A DNA stretch of 64,000 nt, taken from contig NZ_JAEHOB010000006.1 of the NCBI RefSeq assembly GCF_016464705.1, forward strand, positions 62,001 through 126,000, written 5' to 3'. This DNA is from Qaidamihabitans albus (lineage in GTDB: Bacteria > Actinomycetota > Actinomycetes > Mycobacteriales > Pseudonocardiaceae). Of this stretch, positions 14,374 to 21,719 are shown in pieces (within the stretch, counting starts at the first letter, position 1; the number at the start of each line of letters is the position of its first letter). The position numbers and the translations under genes are program-made. The notes beneath the pieces are model-generated. The model did no database searches. It was given only the letters and a program-made list of their open reading frames with translations, and was not told the origin of the DNA.

Positions 14374-15990
14374 CTAGGCGGTGGACGTGAGGTGGTCGTA
14401 GATCACCTCTCCGGCGCGTACGGTCCGCAGGCAGCGCGGTAGCGGTGCGCCGGGTTCGACCGGCGGAAGCCCGGGCACCCGGGAGCGCGGATCGGTCGAC
14501 CAGCGCTGCACCCGCGAGTCCGGGGTGCCGACGACGAGCCCGGCGGCGTCCCAGATCGCGTAGTGCGCGGGCGCGCCGGGAACGAGGCTGCCGGTGATGC
14601 CGTCGTTCACGCCGGCGGCGCGGTGGCTGCCACGGGTGTGCGCGGTGAACGCCGCACGCGCGGAGAGGCCGGCGCCCGGAGTGTGATGGTGGACCGCCGC
14701 CCGCACGCTCGCCCACGGTTCGAGCGGGGTGACCGGTGCGTCGGAGCCGAAGGCCAGCACCATGCCCTCCGCGGCGAGCGTCGCGAAAGGGTTGAGCGCG
14801 GCGGCGCGCTCGGGGCCGAGCCGCGTGGCGTACATCGCCTCCGGGCCGCCCCAGGCGGCATCGAACAGAGGCTGGACGGATCCGGTCACGCCCCAGCCGG
14901 CGAGCTCGCGGGCCTGCTCGGCGTCGATCATCTCGACGTGCTCCAGCCGGTGCCTCCCGGCCGCGAGCGCTCTGCGGCCCACGGCCTGTTCCGCACGGCG
15001 GAACCCCTCGACCGCCTCGGCGACCGCCGCGTCGCCGATCACGTGGAAGCCGGCCTGCAGCCCCGCCTCGGTGCAGGCGACGACGTGCTCGGCGATGGCC
15101 GCGGCGTCGAGGTAGCGGCTGCCGCTGGTGTCCGGGCGGTCCGTGTAGGGCTTGCGCAGTGCGGCGGTGTGTGAGCCGAGCGCGCCGTCCACGAAGAGAT
15201 CCCCCGCAAGCCCGGCGACACCGAGCCGCCGGGCTGTGTCGACAGCGCCGTGCTCCCCCCAGTACGGCACGACGTCGGGCAGACCGGGTTCCGCGGCCAG
15301 CGTGAGCAGGTCGAGCAGGTCCCGCTCGCCGGAGATGTCCGGTCCGGCGCACTCGTGCACACAGACGATCCCGGCCGCGGCCGCGGCACGCAGGAACGCC
15401 CGCTGGGTCCGGCGGCGCTGCTCGCCGGTGACGGTGCCGAGCACGGCCGCCCGGACCCGGTGGTGCGCCTGCCGGGTGAGCGGTCCCTCCGCCGACCACC
15501 CGTCGGCATCGCGGGCGAGCGGGGCGAGTTCCACCAGCGCACTCGACACGAGCGCGGAGTGCACGTCGACCCGGCTCAGATAGGCGGGAACGCCGCCGGC
15601 CGCCTCGTCGAGCTCGGCGCGGCTGGGCAGGCGCGGCCCAGACCACGCCGACTCGTCCCAGCCGTGCGCGAGCAGGACCTCCCCCGGTGCCGTGGCCGCC
15701 GCGGCGGCGCGTACCGCGGCCAGCAGCTCCCCGGCGTCGCGTACGGCGGTGAGGTCCAGCCCGGACAGGTGCAGGCCGGTGGCCGTGGCGTGCACGTGGG
15801 CGTCGACGAAGCCCGGGGCGACGAACGCGCCGTCGAGCGGAACGACCTCCGCGTCCGGGTGCAGCGCCCGGCCGGGACCGTCCTGCCCCACCCAGACCAC
15901 GGTGTCGCCGGTCACCGCCATCGCCGTCGCGTCGGGTGAGCTCGGGGTGTGGATCCGGCCGCCGACGAGCAGCGTCGTGTTGTCCTTCAC
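14374..15990 (-). CDS. Amidohydrolase, YtcJ-like (Amidohydro_3)
   Basis: 538 aa from a GTG at 15988-15990 (VKDNTTLLVGGRIHTPSSP), the natural N-terminus for the family; the frame is open further upstream without a better start. It has the metal motif APGFVDAHVHATATG, the HVIGDAAV and HRLEHVEMID strands, and FGSDAPVTPLEPWASVRAAV near the C-terminal Asp. Members remove amide or imide-type groups with a bound metal; physiological substrates are mostly unknown. It starts the same-direction run amidohydrolase-lnt-ppm1, only 9 bp before the lnt start region, so it may be co-transcribed. Confidence 0.9.
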   Translation of the reverse strand: MKDNTTLLVGGRIHTPSSPDATAMAVTGDTVVWVGQDGPGRALHPDAEVVPLDGAFVAPGFVDAHVHATATGLHLSGLDLTAVRDAGELLAAVRAAAAATAPGEVLLAHGWDESAWSGPRLPSRAELDEAAGGVPAYLSRVDVHSALVSSALVELAPLARDADGWSAEGPLTRQAHHRVRAAVLGTVTGEQRRRTQRAFLRAAAAAGIVCVHECAGPDISGERDLLDLLTLAAEPGLPDVVPYWGEHGAVDTARRLGVAGLAGDLFVDGALGSHTAALRKPYTDRPDTSGSRYLDAAAIAEHVVACTEAGLQAGFHVIGDAAVAEAVEGFRRAEQAVGRRALAAGRHRLEHVEMIDAEQARELAGWGVTGSVQPLFDAAWGGPEAMYATRLGPERAAALNPFATLAAEGMVLAFGSDAPVTPLEPWASVRAAVHHHTPGAGLSARAAFTAHTRGSHRAAGVNDGITGSLVPGAPAHYAIWDAAGLVVGTPDSRVQRWSTDPRSRVPGLPPVEPGAPLPRCLRTVRAGEVIYDHLTSTA

Positions 15991-16142
15991 GACCCCGAGT
16001 CTGCCTGTCCCCCTGTGTTCGCCGCCGACCTGGTCGACCCTCCTGTGACCTCGGCACATAACACCGCCGTAACGACAATATTTGCGATGTTTGAGTCGTG
16101 TGACAGGATATTTTCACGCGTTCCCGACTACTAGGAGCAGAA

Positions 16143-17534
16143 GTGACTGCGATCCAGACACCTGCCTCGAACGACGCCGACATCCACGAGCAGCCGTACA
16201 CCTACCGGCGCACCGAGCTGCTCGAACCCGACTGGCGGCGGTTCCCGGGCTGGCGGGACGTCACCCCGGCGGAGTGGCGAGACGCCCAGTGGCAACGAGT
16301 TCACTGCGTGCGCAACCTGAGGCAGCTGCGCGCGCTGATGGGCGATCTGCTGGAGGACCGGTTCTACGAGGACCTCGCCGCCGATCAGCGCGACATGGCC
16401 ACGATGTCGATGCTGCTGCCACCACAGATGCTCAACACGATGGCGCCGCACGCCGGCTCCGACCCGCAGAAGGTCACCGACGCCTTCTACGCCGACCCGA
16501 TCCGCCGGTACATGCTGCCGGTGCACAGTGACCGCGACCCGGACTGGCCGAGCCACCCGCATTCCGAGCGCGACTCGCTGCACGAGGCGGAGATGTGGGT
16601 GGTCGAGGGGCTGACCCACCGCTACCCCACCAAGGTACTGGCGGAGCTGCTCTCCACCTGCCCGCAGTACTGCGGCCACTGCACCCGGATGGACCTCGTC
16701 GGCAACTCGACCGAGCAGGTCGACAAGCACAAGCTGTCGCTCAAGCCGGTGGACCGCCAGGACGCGATGATCGACTACCTCAAGCGCACTCCTGGTGTCC
16801 GCGATGTCGTCGTCTCCGGCGGTGACGTCGCGAACGTGCCGTGGCACCAGCTCGAGGCGTTTCTCATGCGGCTGCTGGACATCGAGACGGTCCGCGACAT
16901 CCGGCTCGCGACGAAGGCGCTGGCCGGGCTGCCGCAGCACTGGCTCCAGCCGAAGATCGTCGAGGGGCTGGCCAGGGTCGCCGGAACCGCGCAGCGCCGA
17001 GGGGTGAACCTCGCGATCCACACCCACGTCAACCACGCCCAGTCGGTGACCCCGCTCGTCGCCGAGGCCGCGCGCACCGCCATCGACGTGGGCGTGCGGG
17101 ACGTGCGCAACCAGGGGGTGCTGATGCGGGGCGTGAACGCCACCCAGCACCAGCTGCTCGACCTGTGCTTCGCGCTGCAGGGCGAGGCGAACATCCTGCC
17201 CTACTACTTCTACATGTGCGACATGATCCCGAACGCCGAGCACTGGCGGGTCTCCGTGCACGAGGCGCAGGAGCTGCAGCACGCCATCATGGGCTACCTG
17301 CCGGGGTACGCCACGCCGCGGATCGTGTGCGACGTGCCCTACGTCGGCAAGCGGTGGGTGCACCAGCTGGCCGAGTACGACCGGGAGCGGGGGATCTCGT
17401 ACTGGACGAAGAACTACCGCACCGGCATCGAGCTGGACGACCCGGAGGCGCTGCACCGCCGCTACCCCTACTACGACCCGATCTCGACACTGCCCCCGGC
17501 CGGCCGGGCATGGTGGGCAGGCCAACCCTCGTGA
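16143..17534 (+). CDS. KamA-family radical SAM aminomutase
   Basis: 463 aa. It resembles lysine 2,3-aminomutase, which uses SAM, a 4Fe-4S cluster and PLP to move an alpha-amino group to the beta carbon. The cluster cysteines are C173, C177 and C180 (CPQYCGHC), followed by the conserved Arg182. Deviations are notable: GHCTRMDLVG replaces the usual RHCTRRRFAG, and the PLP loop is CDVPYVGKRW with the probable PLP lysine K403 only six residues after D397, one shorter than canonical. Substrate is therefore uncertain (lysine, glutamate or other). GTG start with AGGAG 6 bp upstream and an AT-rich leader. The stop codon lies within a palindromic repeat. Confidence 0.85.
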   Translation: MTAIQTPASNDADIHEQPYTYRRTELLEPDWRRFPGWRDVTPAEWRDAQWQRVHCVRNLRQLRALMGDLLEDRFYEDLAADQRDMATMSMLLPPQMLNTMAPHAGSDPQKVTDAFYADPIRRYMLPVHSDRDPDWPSHPHSERDSLHEAEMWVVEGLTHRYPTKVLAELLSTCPQYCGHCTRMDLVGNSTEQVDKHKLSLKPVDRQDAMIDYLKRTPGVRDVVVSGGDVANVPWHQLEAFLMRLLDIETVRDIRLATKALAGLPQHWLQPKIVEGLARVAGTAQRRGVNLAIHTHVNHAQSVTPLVAEAARTAIDVGVRDVRNQGVLMRGVNATQHQLLDLCFALQGEANILPYYFYMCDMIPNAEHWRVSVHEAQELQHAIMGYLPGYATPRIVCDVPYVGKRWVHQLAEYDRERGISYWTKNYRTGIELDDPEALHRRYPYYDPISTLPPAGRAWWAGQPS

Positions 17535-17572
17535 GTGCGCACACGAGTTAGAACAGTGTTACGCACTCACGA
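17529..17572 (-). repeat. 44-bp palindromic repeat, copy A
   Basis: Arms TCGTGAGTG and CACTCACGA enclose a 26-bp centre containing GTTAGAAC, so the core GTTCTAAC is on the minus strand. It lies between convergent kamA and the HAD gene and supplies the kamA stop codon (TCG-TGA at 17529-17534). It probably acts as a bidirectional terminator. Confidence 0.9.
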
Positions 17573-17574
17573 CC

Positions 17575-18267
17575 CTAGAAGTGGTGCAGCAGCTCCGGGA
17601 ACCGCCGCAGGTGCAGCACGCCGTCGTCGCCCGGGTCGAGCTCGTCGTGTTCGAGGACCCACGTGTTGTCGTTCGGGATGAACACGGCGTTCAGGCCGGC
17701 CTGCCGCGCGGGCAGGATGTCGGACTTCGGCGAGTTGCCGATCATCCAGGTCCGCTCCGGTGGCAGCCCGTGCTCGCCTGCCAGCTGCCAGTAGCTGTCG
17801 ACGGTCTTCTCGGGGACGATGTGGACACTGCGGAAGTGGTGCGCCAGCTGAGAAACATCCAGCTTGCGCTGCTGCTCCTCCCGGTCTCCCTTGGTGAGCA
17901 GCAAGAGTTCGTGCCGCTCGCCGAGCGTGCCGAGCGTCTCGGCGACGCCGGGCACCAGCTCCACCCGGCCCTCGACGAGGGCCACCGCCAGCTCGTCGAT
18001 CCGGCGGTGCTCGGCGCCGGTCGCGGGTCGCTCGCGCAGCCGGGAGAGGCATTCCCGGAGACTGCGCAGGAAGACCTTGCTGCCGTATCCGTGCGCGGCG
18101 GAGTTGGCCCGTTCGATGTCGTCGAGGATGGTGCGGATCTCCGCGCGGTCGAGCGTGGGGTGCGCCAGCCAGTCGAGGAAGTCGTCGATCACCCGCTCGA
18201 AGAGGACGTTGTTCTCCCACAGGGTGTCGTCGGCGTCGAAGATGAGCACCTGGTTGTCGCGCCGCAT
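17575..18267 (-). CDS. HAD-superfamily hydrolase
   Basis: 230 aa. The ATG at 18265-18267 has GGGAG upstream. Motif I is FDADDTLWENN (nucleophile Asp11, acid Asp13), motif II is LLLLTKGD, motif III Lys is in VPEKTVDSYW, and motif IV is MIGNSPKSDILPARQAG. The helical cap between motifs I and II marks the phosphoglycolate-phosphatase-like type I group. It dephosphorylates a small metabolite; the substrate is unknown. It is convergent with kamA, with repeat copy A between them. Confidence 0.9.
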   Translation of the reverse strand: MRRDNQVLIFDADDTLWENNVLFERVIDDFLDWLAHPTLDRAEIRTILDDIERANSAAHGYGSKVFLRSLRECLSRLRERPATGAEHRRIDELAVALVEGRVELVPGVAETLGTLGERHELLLLTKGDREEQQRKLDVSQLAHHFRSVHIVPEKTVDSYWQLAGEHGLPPERTWMIGNSPKSDILPARQAGLNAVFIPNDNTWVLEHDELDPGDDGVLHLRRFPELLHHF

Positions 18268-18355
18268 CGGCTCCCTTTCACTCGACGTTCGGCGGCCGGA
18301 GTGTATCCACGGGACCGTGACCGGCGGCCACCCGTTTTCGCCTAGACTCGACCCG

Positions 18356-19429
18356 ATGCTCAGACTTCGCTGGTGGCTCGGCGCGATCGCGCTCCTGGGC
18401 GTCGTCGTCCTCGTGGGGGTCTTCGTCTTCGTCGGGGACGACGCCCCCGGACCGATCGAGCGCCCTGGCCCACCCGGCGACGGGCCGCTGACGGTCGTCT
18501 CCCTCGGCGACAGCACGCTCTCCGGCGAGGGAGCGGGCGACTACACCGCCGAGACGAACGGCCTCGAGGGCAACTGGTGCCATCGTTCCCCGCACGCGGC
18601 GGTGCACCAGATCCAGCTGCCCGGGGTGACCGAGTCGGTCAACTTCGCGTGCTCCGGTGCCCCGTCCGGTCAGGTCGGTCTCGGTGACGTGAAGCAGTGG
18701 ACGGAACCGTCGCAGGCGCGCCGGCTCGGCGAGCTGACCAGGACCAACCGGGTGGCCGCGGTCGTCGTTGCCGTCGGCGCGAACGACGACCCGCACTTCT
18801 CCCGCCTGATCTCGGAGTGCTTCACGTCGTGGTTCATGTCCGAGAACGCGCCGTGCAGCGACCGGATCAAGAATGACTGGCAGGCCCGGATCGACGCGAT
18901 GGTGCCCAAGGTGACCAACGCACTGCGGGACATCCGGAAGGTGCTGGGTGAGCGGGGATACGACCGCGAGGACTACGAGCTGGTGCTGCAGTCCTACGCC
19001 GCGCCGATCGGGCCGAACATCCCGGAGAGCCTGCGCAACCTCAACGGCTGCCCGTTTCGTATGCAGGATCTGCGCTGGGTGAACGAAAAGGGTGTCACGT
19101 CGTTGGCCGCGGGCCTGCGCACGGCCGCCAGTGCGGCCGGTGCCCGCTTCCTCGATCTGTCCCGCGCCGGCACGGGGCACGAGGCCTGCAGCGGGGGCGC
19201 CGATCCGACGTCGGAGTGGTTCACGCGGTTCACCGTCGAGTGGGACTACTTGCGCCTCGTCGACCGCGCCAGCCACGCACTCCAGGAGTCCTTCCATCCG
19301 AACGCTTCCGGGCACGCACAACTCGCCCGCTGCCTCAGCGAGTTCCTGGCCGGCAACGACGGGTCGGCTGCGTGCCTGGAGGGCGACGACGGCAACCTGC
19401 ACGCGGCACGGTCGATCGCCGCCGAATGA
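18356..19429 (+). CDS. Membrane-anchored or secreted SGNH/GDSL hydrolase
   Basis: 357 aa. An N-terminal signal anchor (LRWWLGAIALLGVVVLVGVFVFV, residues 4-26) is followed by a Pro-rich linker and a GDSL/SGNH domain: VVSLGDSTLSGEG (block I Ser), FACSGAPSGQ, VGANDDPHF (block III Gly-x-Asn-Asp) and SFHPNASGH (block V His). Paired cysteines suggest disulfides outside the membrane. Such enzymes act as esterases or lipases. It is divergent from the HAD gene (88 bp) and nearly touches the convergent toxin gene (16 bp). Confidence 0.88.
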   Translation: MLRLRWWLGAIALLGVVVLVGVFVFVGDDAPGPIERPGPPGDGPLTVVSLGDSTLSGEGAGDYTAETNGLEGNWCHRSPHAAVHQIQLPGVTESVNFACSGAPSGQVGLGDVKQWTEPSQARRLGELTRTNRVAAVVVAVGANDDPHFSRLISECFTSWFMSENAPCSDRIKNDWQARIDAMVPKVTNALRDIRKVLGERGYDREDYELVLQSYAAPIGPNIPESLRNLNGCPFRMQDLRWVNEKGVTSLAAGLRTAASAAGARFLDLSRAGTGHEACSGGADPTSEWFTRFTVEWDYLRLVDRASHALQESFHPNASGHAQLARCLSEFLAGNDGSAACLEGDDGNLHAARSIAAE

Positions 19430-19445
19430 GCTCGGTGCTCGCCGG

Positions 19446-19742
19446 TCAGAGGTCGAGTGCGGCGCGCAGGGCGCTGTCGATCTGCTCCTGCACGTCGGCG
19501 TCGATCTCGGCGACCCGCTCGTCCAGCCACGGCCGGTACAGCCGGGTGAGGTTCAGCGTCGAGACCCAGTAGCGGCCGTCGACGGCGACCCCGAGGATGT
19601 CGCCAGGGTCGGAGTCCAGGAGTTCGGCGCCGAGCAGCCACGGCCGCTCCGACTCGTTGACGCCGTCGGAGGACAGCAGTACCGAACGGGCCCGGTCGGG
19701 ATGCGTGGGCGGGTGGTAGGTCCAGACCTCACCCCTGCGCAC
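19446..19742 (-). CDS. MazF/PemK-like toxin
   Basis: 98 aa from the GTG at 19740-19742, giving VRRGEVWTYHPPTHPDRARSVLL, the standard MazF opening (RRGEVW, then R.VLL.S). A longer frame from 19811 exists but its extra residues are only an overlap with the antitoxin gene. MazF toxins are sequence-specific endoribonucleases. Compared with canonical MazF the middle (GVNESERPWLLGAELLDSD) lacks the usual P-VTS motif, so activity may be altered or substrate-specific. It overlaps the 3' end of the antitoxin gene by 14 bp, the normal antitoxin-first layout. Confidence 0.78.
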   Translation of the reverse strand: MRRGEVWTYHPPTHPDRARSVLLSSDGVNESERPWLLGAELLDSDPGDILGVAVDGRYWVSTLNLTRLYRPWLDERVAEIDADVQEQIDSALRAALDL

Positions 19743-19959
19743 GCAACTCCTCCAGTGCGGCGGCGACCTCCTGCTCGTCGGCACGGGCGGCCGCCTCGGC
19801 GGACGGGCCACCCGGCGCGCGGTAGCCGGTCCGCACGGCCTCCCGGCGGGCGGCCTTGGACAACCACGACGACACCGACACGCCGTGGGCCTTGGCGGCT
19901 CGCTCCGCGAACTCGAGTGCGCCCGCGTCCAGCGACAGGGTGACCTTACGAGTTGCCAT
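19729..19959 (-). CDS. Antitoxin, ribbon-helix-helix type
   Basis: 76 aa. The N-terminus MATRKVTLSLDAGALEFAERAAKAHGVSVSSWLSKAARREA is a ribbon-helix-helix DNA-binding fold like MazE/VapB-type antitoxins of actinobacteria. The C-terminal tail (AEAAARADEQEVAAALEELR) would wrap the toxin. The AT-rich sequence just upstream (TACGATAAAAGGTATG on the minus strand) contains a good ribosome site or operator and suits autoregulation by the complex. It precedes and overlaps the toxin gene. Confidence 0.8.
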   Translation of the reverse strand: MATRKVTLSLDAGALEFAERAAKAHGVSVSSWLSKAARREAVRTGYRAPGGPSAEAAARADEQEVAAALEELRAQG

Positions 19960-19990
19960 ACCTTTTATCGTACCTTTTGCCGGGTATCTG

Positions 19991-20446
19991 TCACAGCGTC
20001 GGCGACCGGCCCTCGAACGGCGTCGACAGGACCACGGTCGTGCGGGTCGAGACCTTGGCGACCTCCCTGATCCGGCGCAGCAGGTCCTCCAACCCGAGCG
20101 GCGAGCCCACCCGGACGAGCAGGATGTAGGACTCGTCCCCGGCGACGGAGTAGCAGGACTCGATCTCGCTGATGTGTTCCAGCCGCTGCGGATAGTCGTC
20201 CGGGGCGGCTGGGTCGTTCGGCGTGAGCGAGATCAGCGCCGTCAGCGGCAGGCCGATCTGCTCTCCGTCCAGGCGAGCCGTGTAGCCCCGGATGACGCCG
20301 CGCTGCTCCAGCCTGCGGACCCGCTGGTGCACGGCGGAGACCGAAAGCCCCACTCGCTCCGCGAGGTCGGTGAAGCTGCGCCTGCCGTCCGCGGCCAGTT
20401 CGCGCACGATCGCCTGATCCAGCGGTTCGAGCACGCCGTTGCTCAT
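19991..20446 (-). CDS. Lrp/AsnC-family transcriptional regulator
   Basis: 151 aa. The N-terminal HTH reads LDQAIVRELAADGRRSFTDLAERVGLSVSAVHQRVRRLEQRGVIRGY (residues 9-55), followed by the RAM ligand-binding domain (ALISL..., then ESCYSVAGDESYILLVRVGSPLGLEDLLRRIREV). These regulators sense amino acids. The start codon overlaps the stop of the M24 peptidase gene by 4 bp, so a peptidase that releases amino acids and an amino-acid sensor are co-translated; regulation of peptide or proline metabolism is a reasonable inference. Confidence 0.93.
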   Translation of the reverse strand: MSNGVLEPLDQAIVRELAADGRRSFTDLAERVGLSVSAVHQRVRRLEQRGVIRGYTARLDGEQIGLPLTALISLTPNDPAAPDDYPQRLEHISEIESCYSVAGDESYILLVRVGSPLGLEDLLRRIREVAKVSTRTTVVLSTPFEGRSPTL

Positions 20447-21582
20447 GATTCCAGCACGGCGAGCTCGTGCGGCCGGTTGTTGAGCGGTTCCACACCGTCC
20501 ATGGTTACCACGACGATGTCCTCGATCCGCGCACCCCAGCGGCCGGGCTGGTAGATCCCCGGCTCGACGCTGAACGCCATGCCCGGTTCGAGCGGCAGGT
20601 CGTTGCCGCCCACGACGTAGGGTTCCTCGTGCACATCGAGGCCGATGCCGTGGCCGGTGCGGTGGATGAAGTAGTCGCCGAAGCCGGCGTCGGCGATGAT
20701 CTCGCGGGCCGCGGCGTCGATGTGCGCGGCGCTCACCCCGGGGCGGACGGCGGCCACCGCGGCACCTTGCGCCCGCAGCAGCACGTCGTAGGTCCCGGCC
20801 ACGTCGGGGTCCCGCGGCTCCCCGACGGCGTAGGTGCGCGTGCAGTCCGAGTTGTAGCCCTCGGCGATGGGGCCGCCGATGTCCACCACGACGACGTCAC
20901 CCCGCTCGATGACGCGGTCGGAGAGGTCGTGGTGCGGGCTGGCGCCGTTCGCGGCGGAACCCACGATCACGAATGCTGCCTCCGTGTGCCCCTCTTCGAC
21001 GATCGCGGCCGCGATGTCGGCGCCGACCTCCGCCTCGGTGCGGCCGGGCCGGAGCCAGTCGCCCATCCGCGCGTGCACCCGGTCGATGGCCTCTCCGGCC
21101 TTGCGCAGCGCGGCGATCTCGGCGGCGTCCTTGCGCATCCGCAGCTCGCGCAGCACCGGTCCGGCCAGGACCTGCTCCGCTTCGCCGAGCGCCGCGCGCA
21201 GCGCCAGCACGTGCAGCGCGACCATCGTGTCGCTGACCGCCACCCGGCCGGGCGTGCCGAGCCGGTCGGCGACCAGCCGGTAGGGGTCGTCACCATCGAC
21301 CCAGGTGATCAGGTCGAGCCCGAGCTCGTCGGTGGGCACGTCCGCGTAGCCGGGCGCCTCGAGCCTGGGCACGACCAGGGCGGGCGCCGTATCCCCGGCG
21401 GGCACGACGAGCGTGCTGAGCCGCTCGAAGGAGCCGCCCGCCTGGCCGATGAGGTACCGCAGGTCCGCCCCTGGCGCCACGAGCAGTGCGTCGGTACCGG
21501 CGTTGGCCGCCGCTCTGCGGACCCGGTCGAGGCGGGCACGCAGGGTGGCGGCATCAGGGACATGCGAGGAGCGACGCGACAT
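20443..21582 (-). CDS. pepE: M24-family aminopeptidase (Xaa-Pro peptidase-like)
   Basis: 379 aa. An N-terminal creatinase-like domain (ADLRYLIGQAGGSFERLSTLVV) is followed by the pita-bread metallopeptidase domain with the five metal ligands in VVDIGG, NSDCTRT, HRTGHGIG, VEPGIY and RIEDI. It removes N-terminal residues preceding proline in the cytoplasm. The position next to the 5'-3' exonuclease, DUF4333 and helY genes corresponds to Rv2089c (pepE) in M. tuberculosis. It is translationally coupled to an Lrp regulator downstream. About 137 bp upstream (21583-21719) hold no gene. Confidence 0.93.
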   Translation of the reverse strand: MSRRSSHVPDAATLRARLDRVRRAAANAGTDALLVAPGADLRYLIGQAGGSFERLSTLVVPAGDTAPALVVPRLEAPGYADVPTDELGLDLITWVDGDDPYRLVADRLGTPGRVAVSDTMVALHVLALRAALGEAEQVLAGPVLRELRMRKDAAEIAALRKAGEAIDRVHARMGDWLRPGRTEAEVGADIAAAIVEEGHTEAAFVIVGSAANGASPHHDLSDRVIERGDVVVVDIGGPIAEGYNSDCTRTYAVGEPRDPDVAGTYDVLLRAQGAAVAAVRPGVSAAHIDAAAREIIADAGFGDYFIHRTGHGIGLDVHEEPYVVGGNDLPLEPGMAFSVEPGIYQPGRWGARIEDIVVVTMDGVEPLNNRPHELAVLES

Positions 21583-21719
21583 GCCCCGAGCCTAGAGGGT
21601 GTCGGCGAGTGAGGTGATCCGGCCGGAACTCGGCGCGTCTCGCCGCGGAACCGGGCACGGAACGCGGATATCCGGACACGGCGCGCGGACGCGTGTGCAT
21701 GGCGCGCGGACACGCCGGG

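Noticed and set aside
16060-16142. AT-rich leader of kamA as a riboswitch
   Set aside because: Only 83 bp, no recognisable lysine or other riboswitch core or terminator hairpin; likely just promoter and leader.
13475-16201. 908-codon open frame antisense-frame to lnt and the amidohydrolase
   Set aside because: Its product is Arg/Ala-rich with no motifs, and it spans two genes with recognised domains in another frame of the same strand.
21583-21719. GC-rich spacer with repeated CGCGCGGAC words
   Set aside because: No consistent repeat unit, no dyad and no coding frame; probably low-complexity promoter region of the M24 gene's upstream side.
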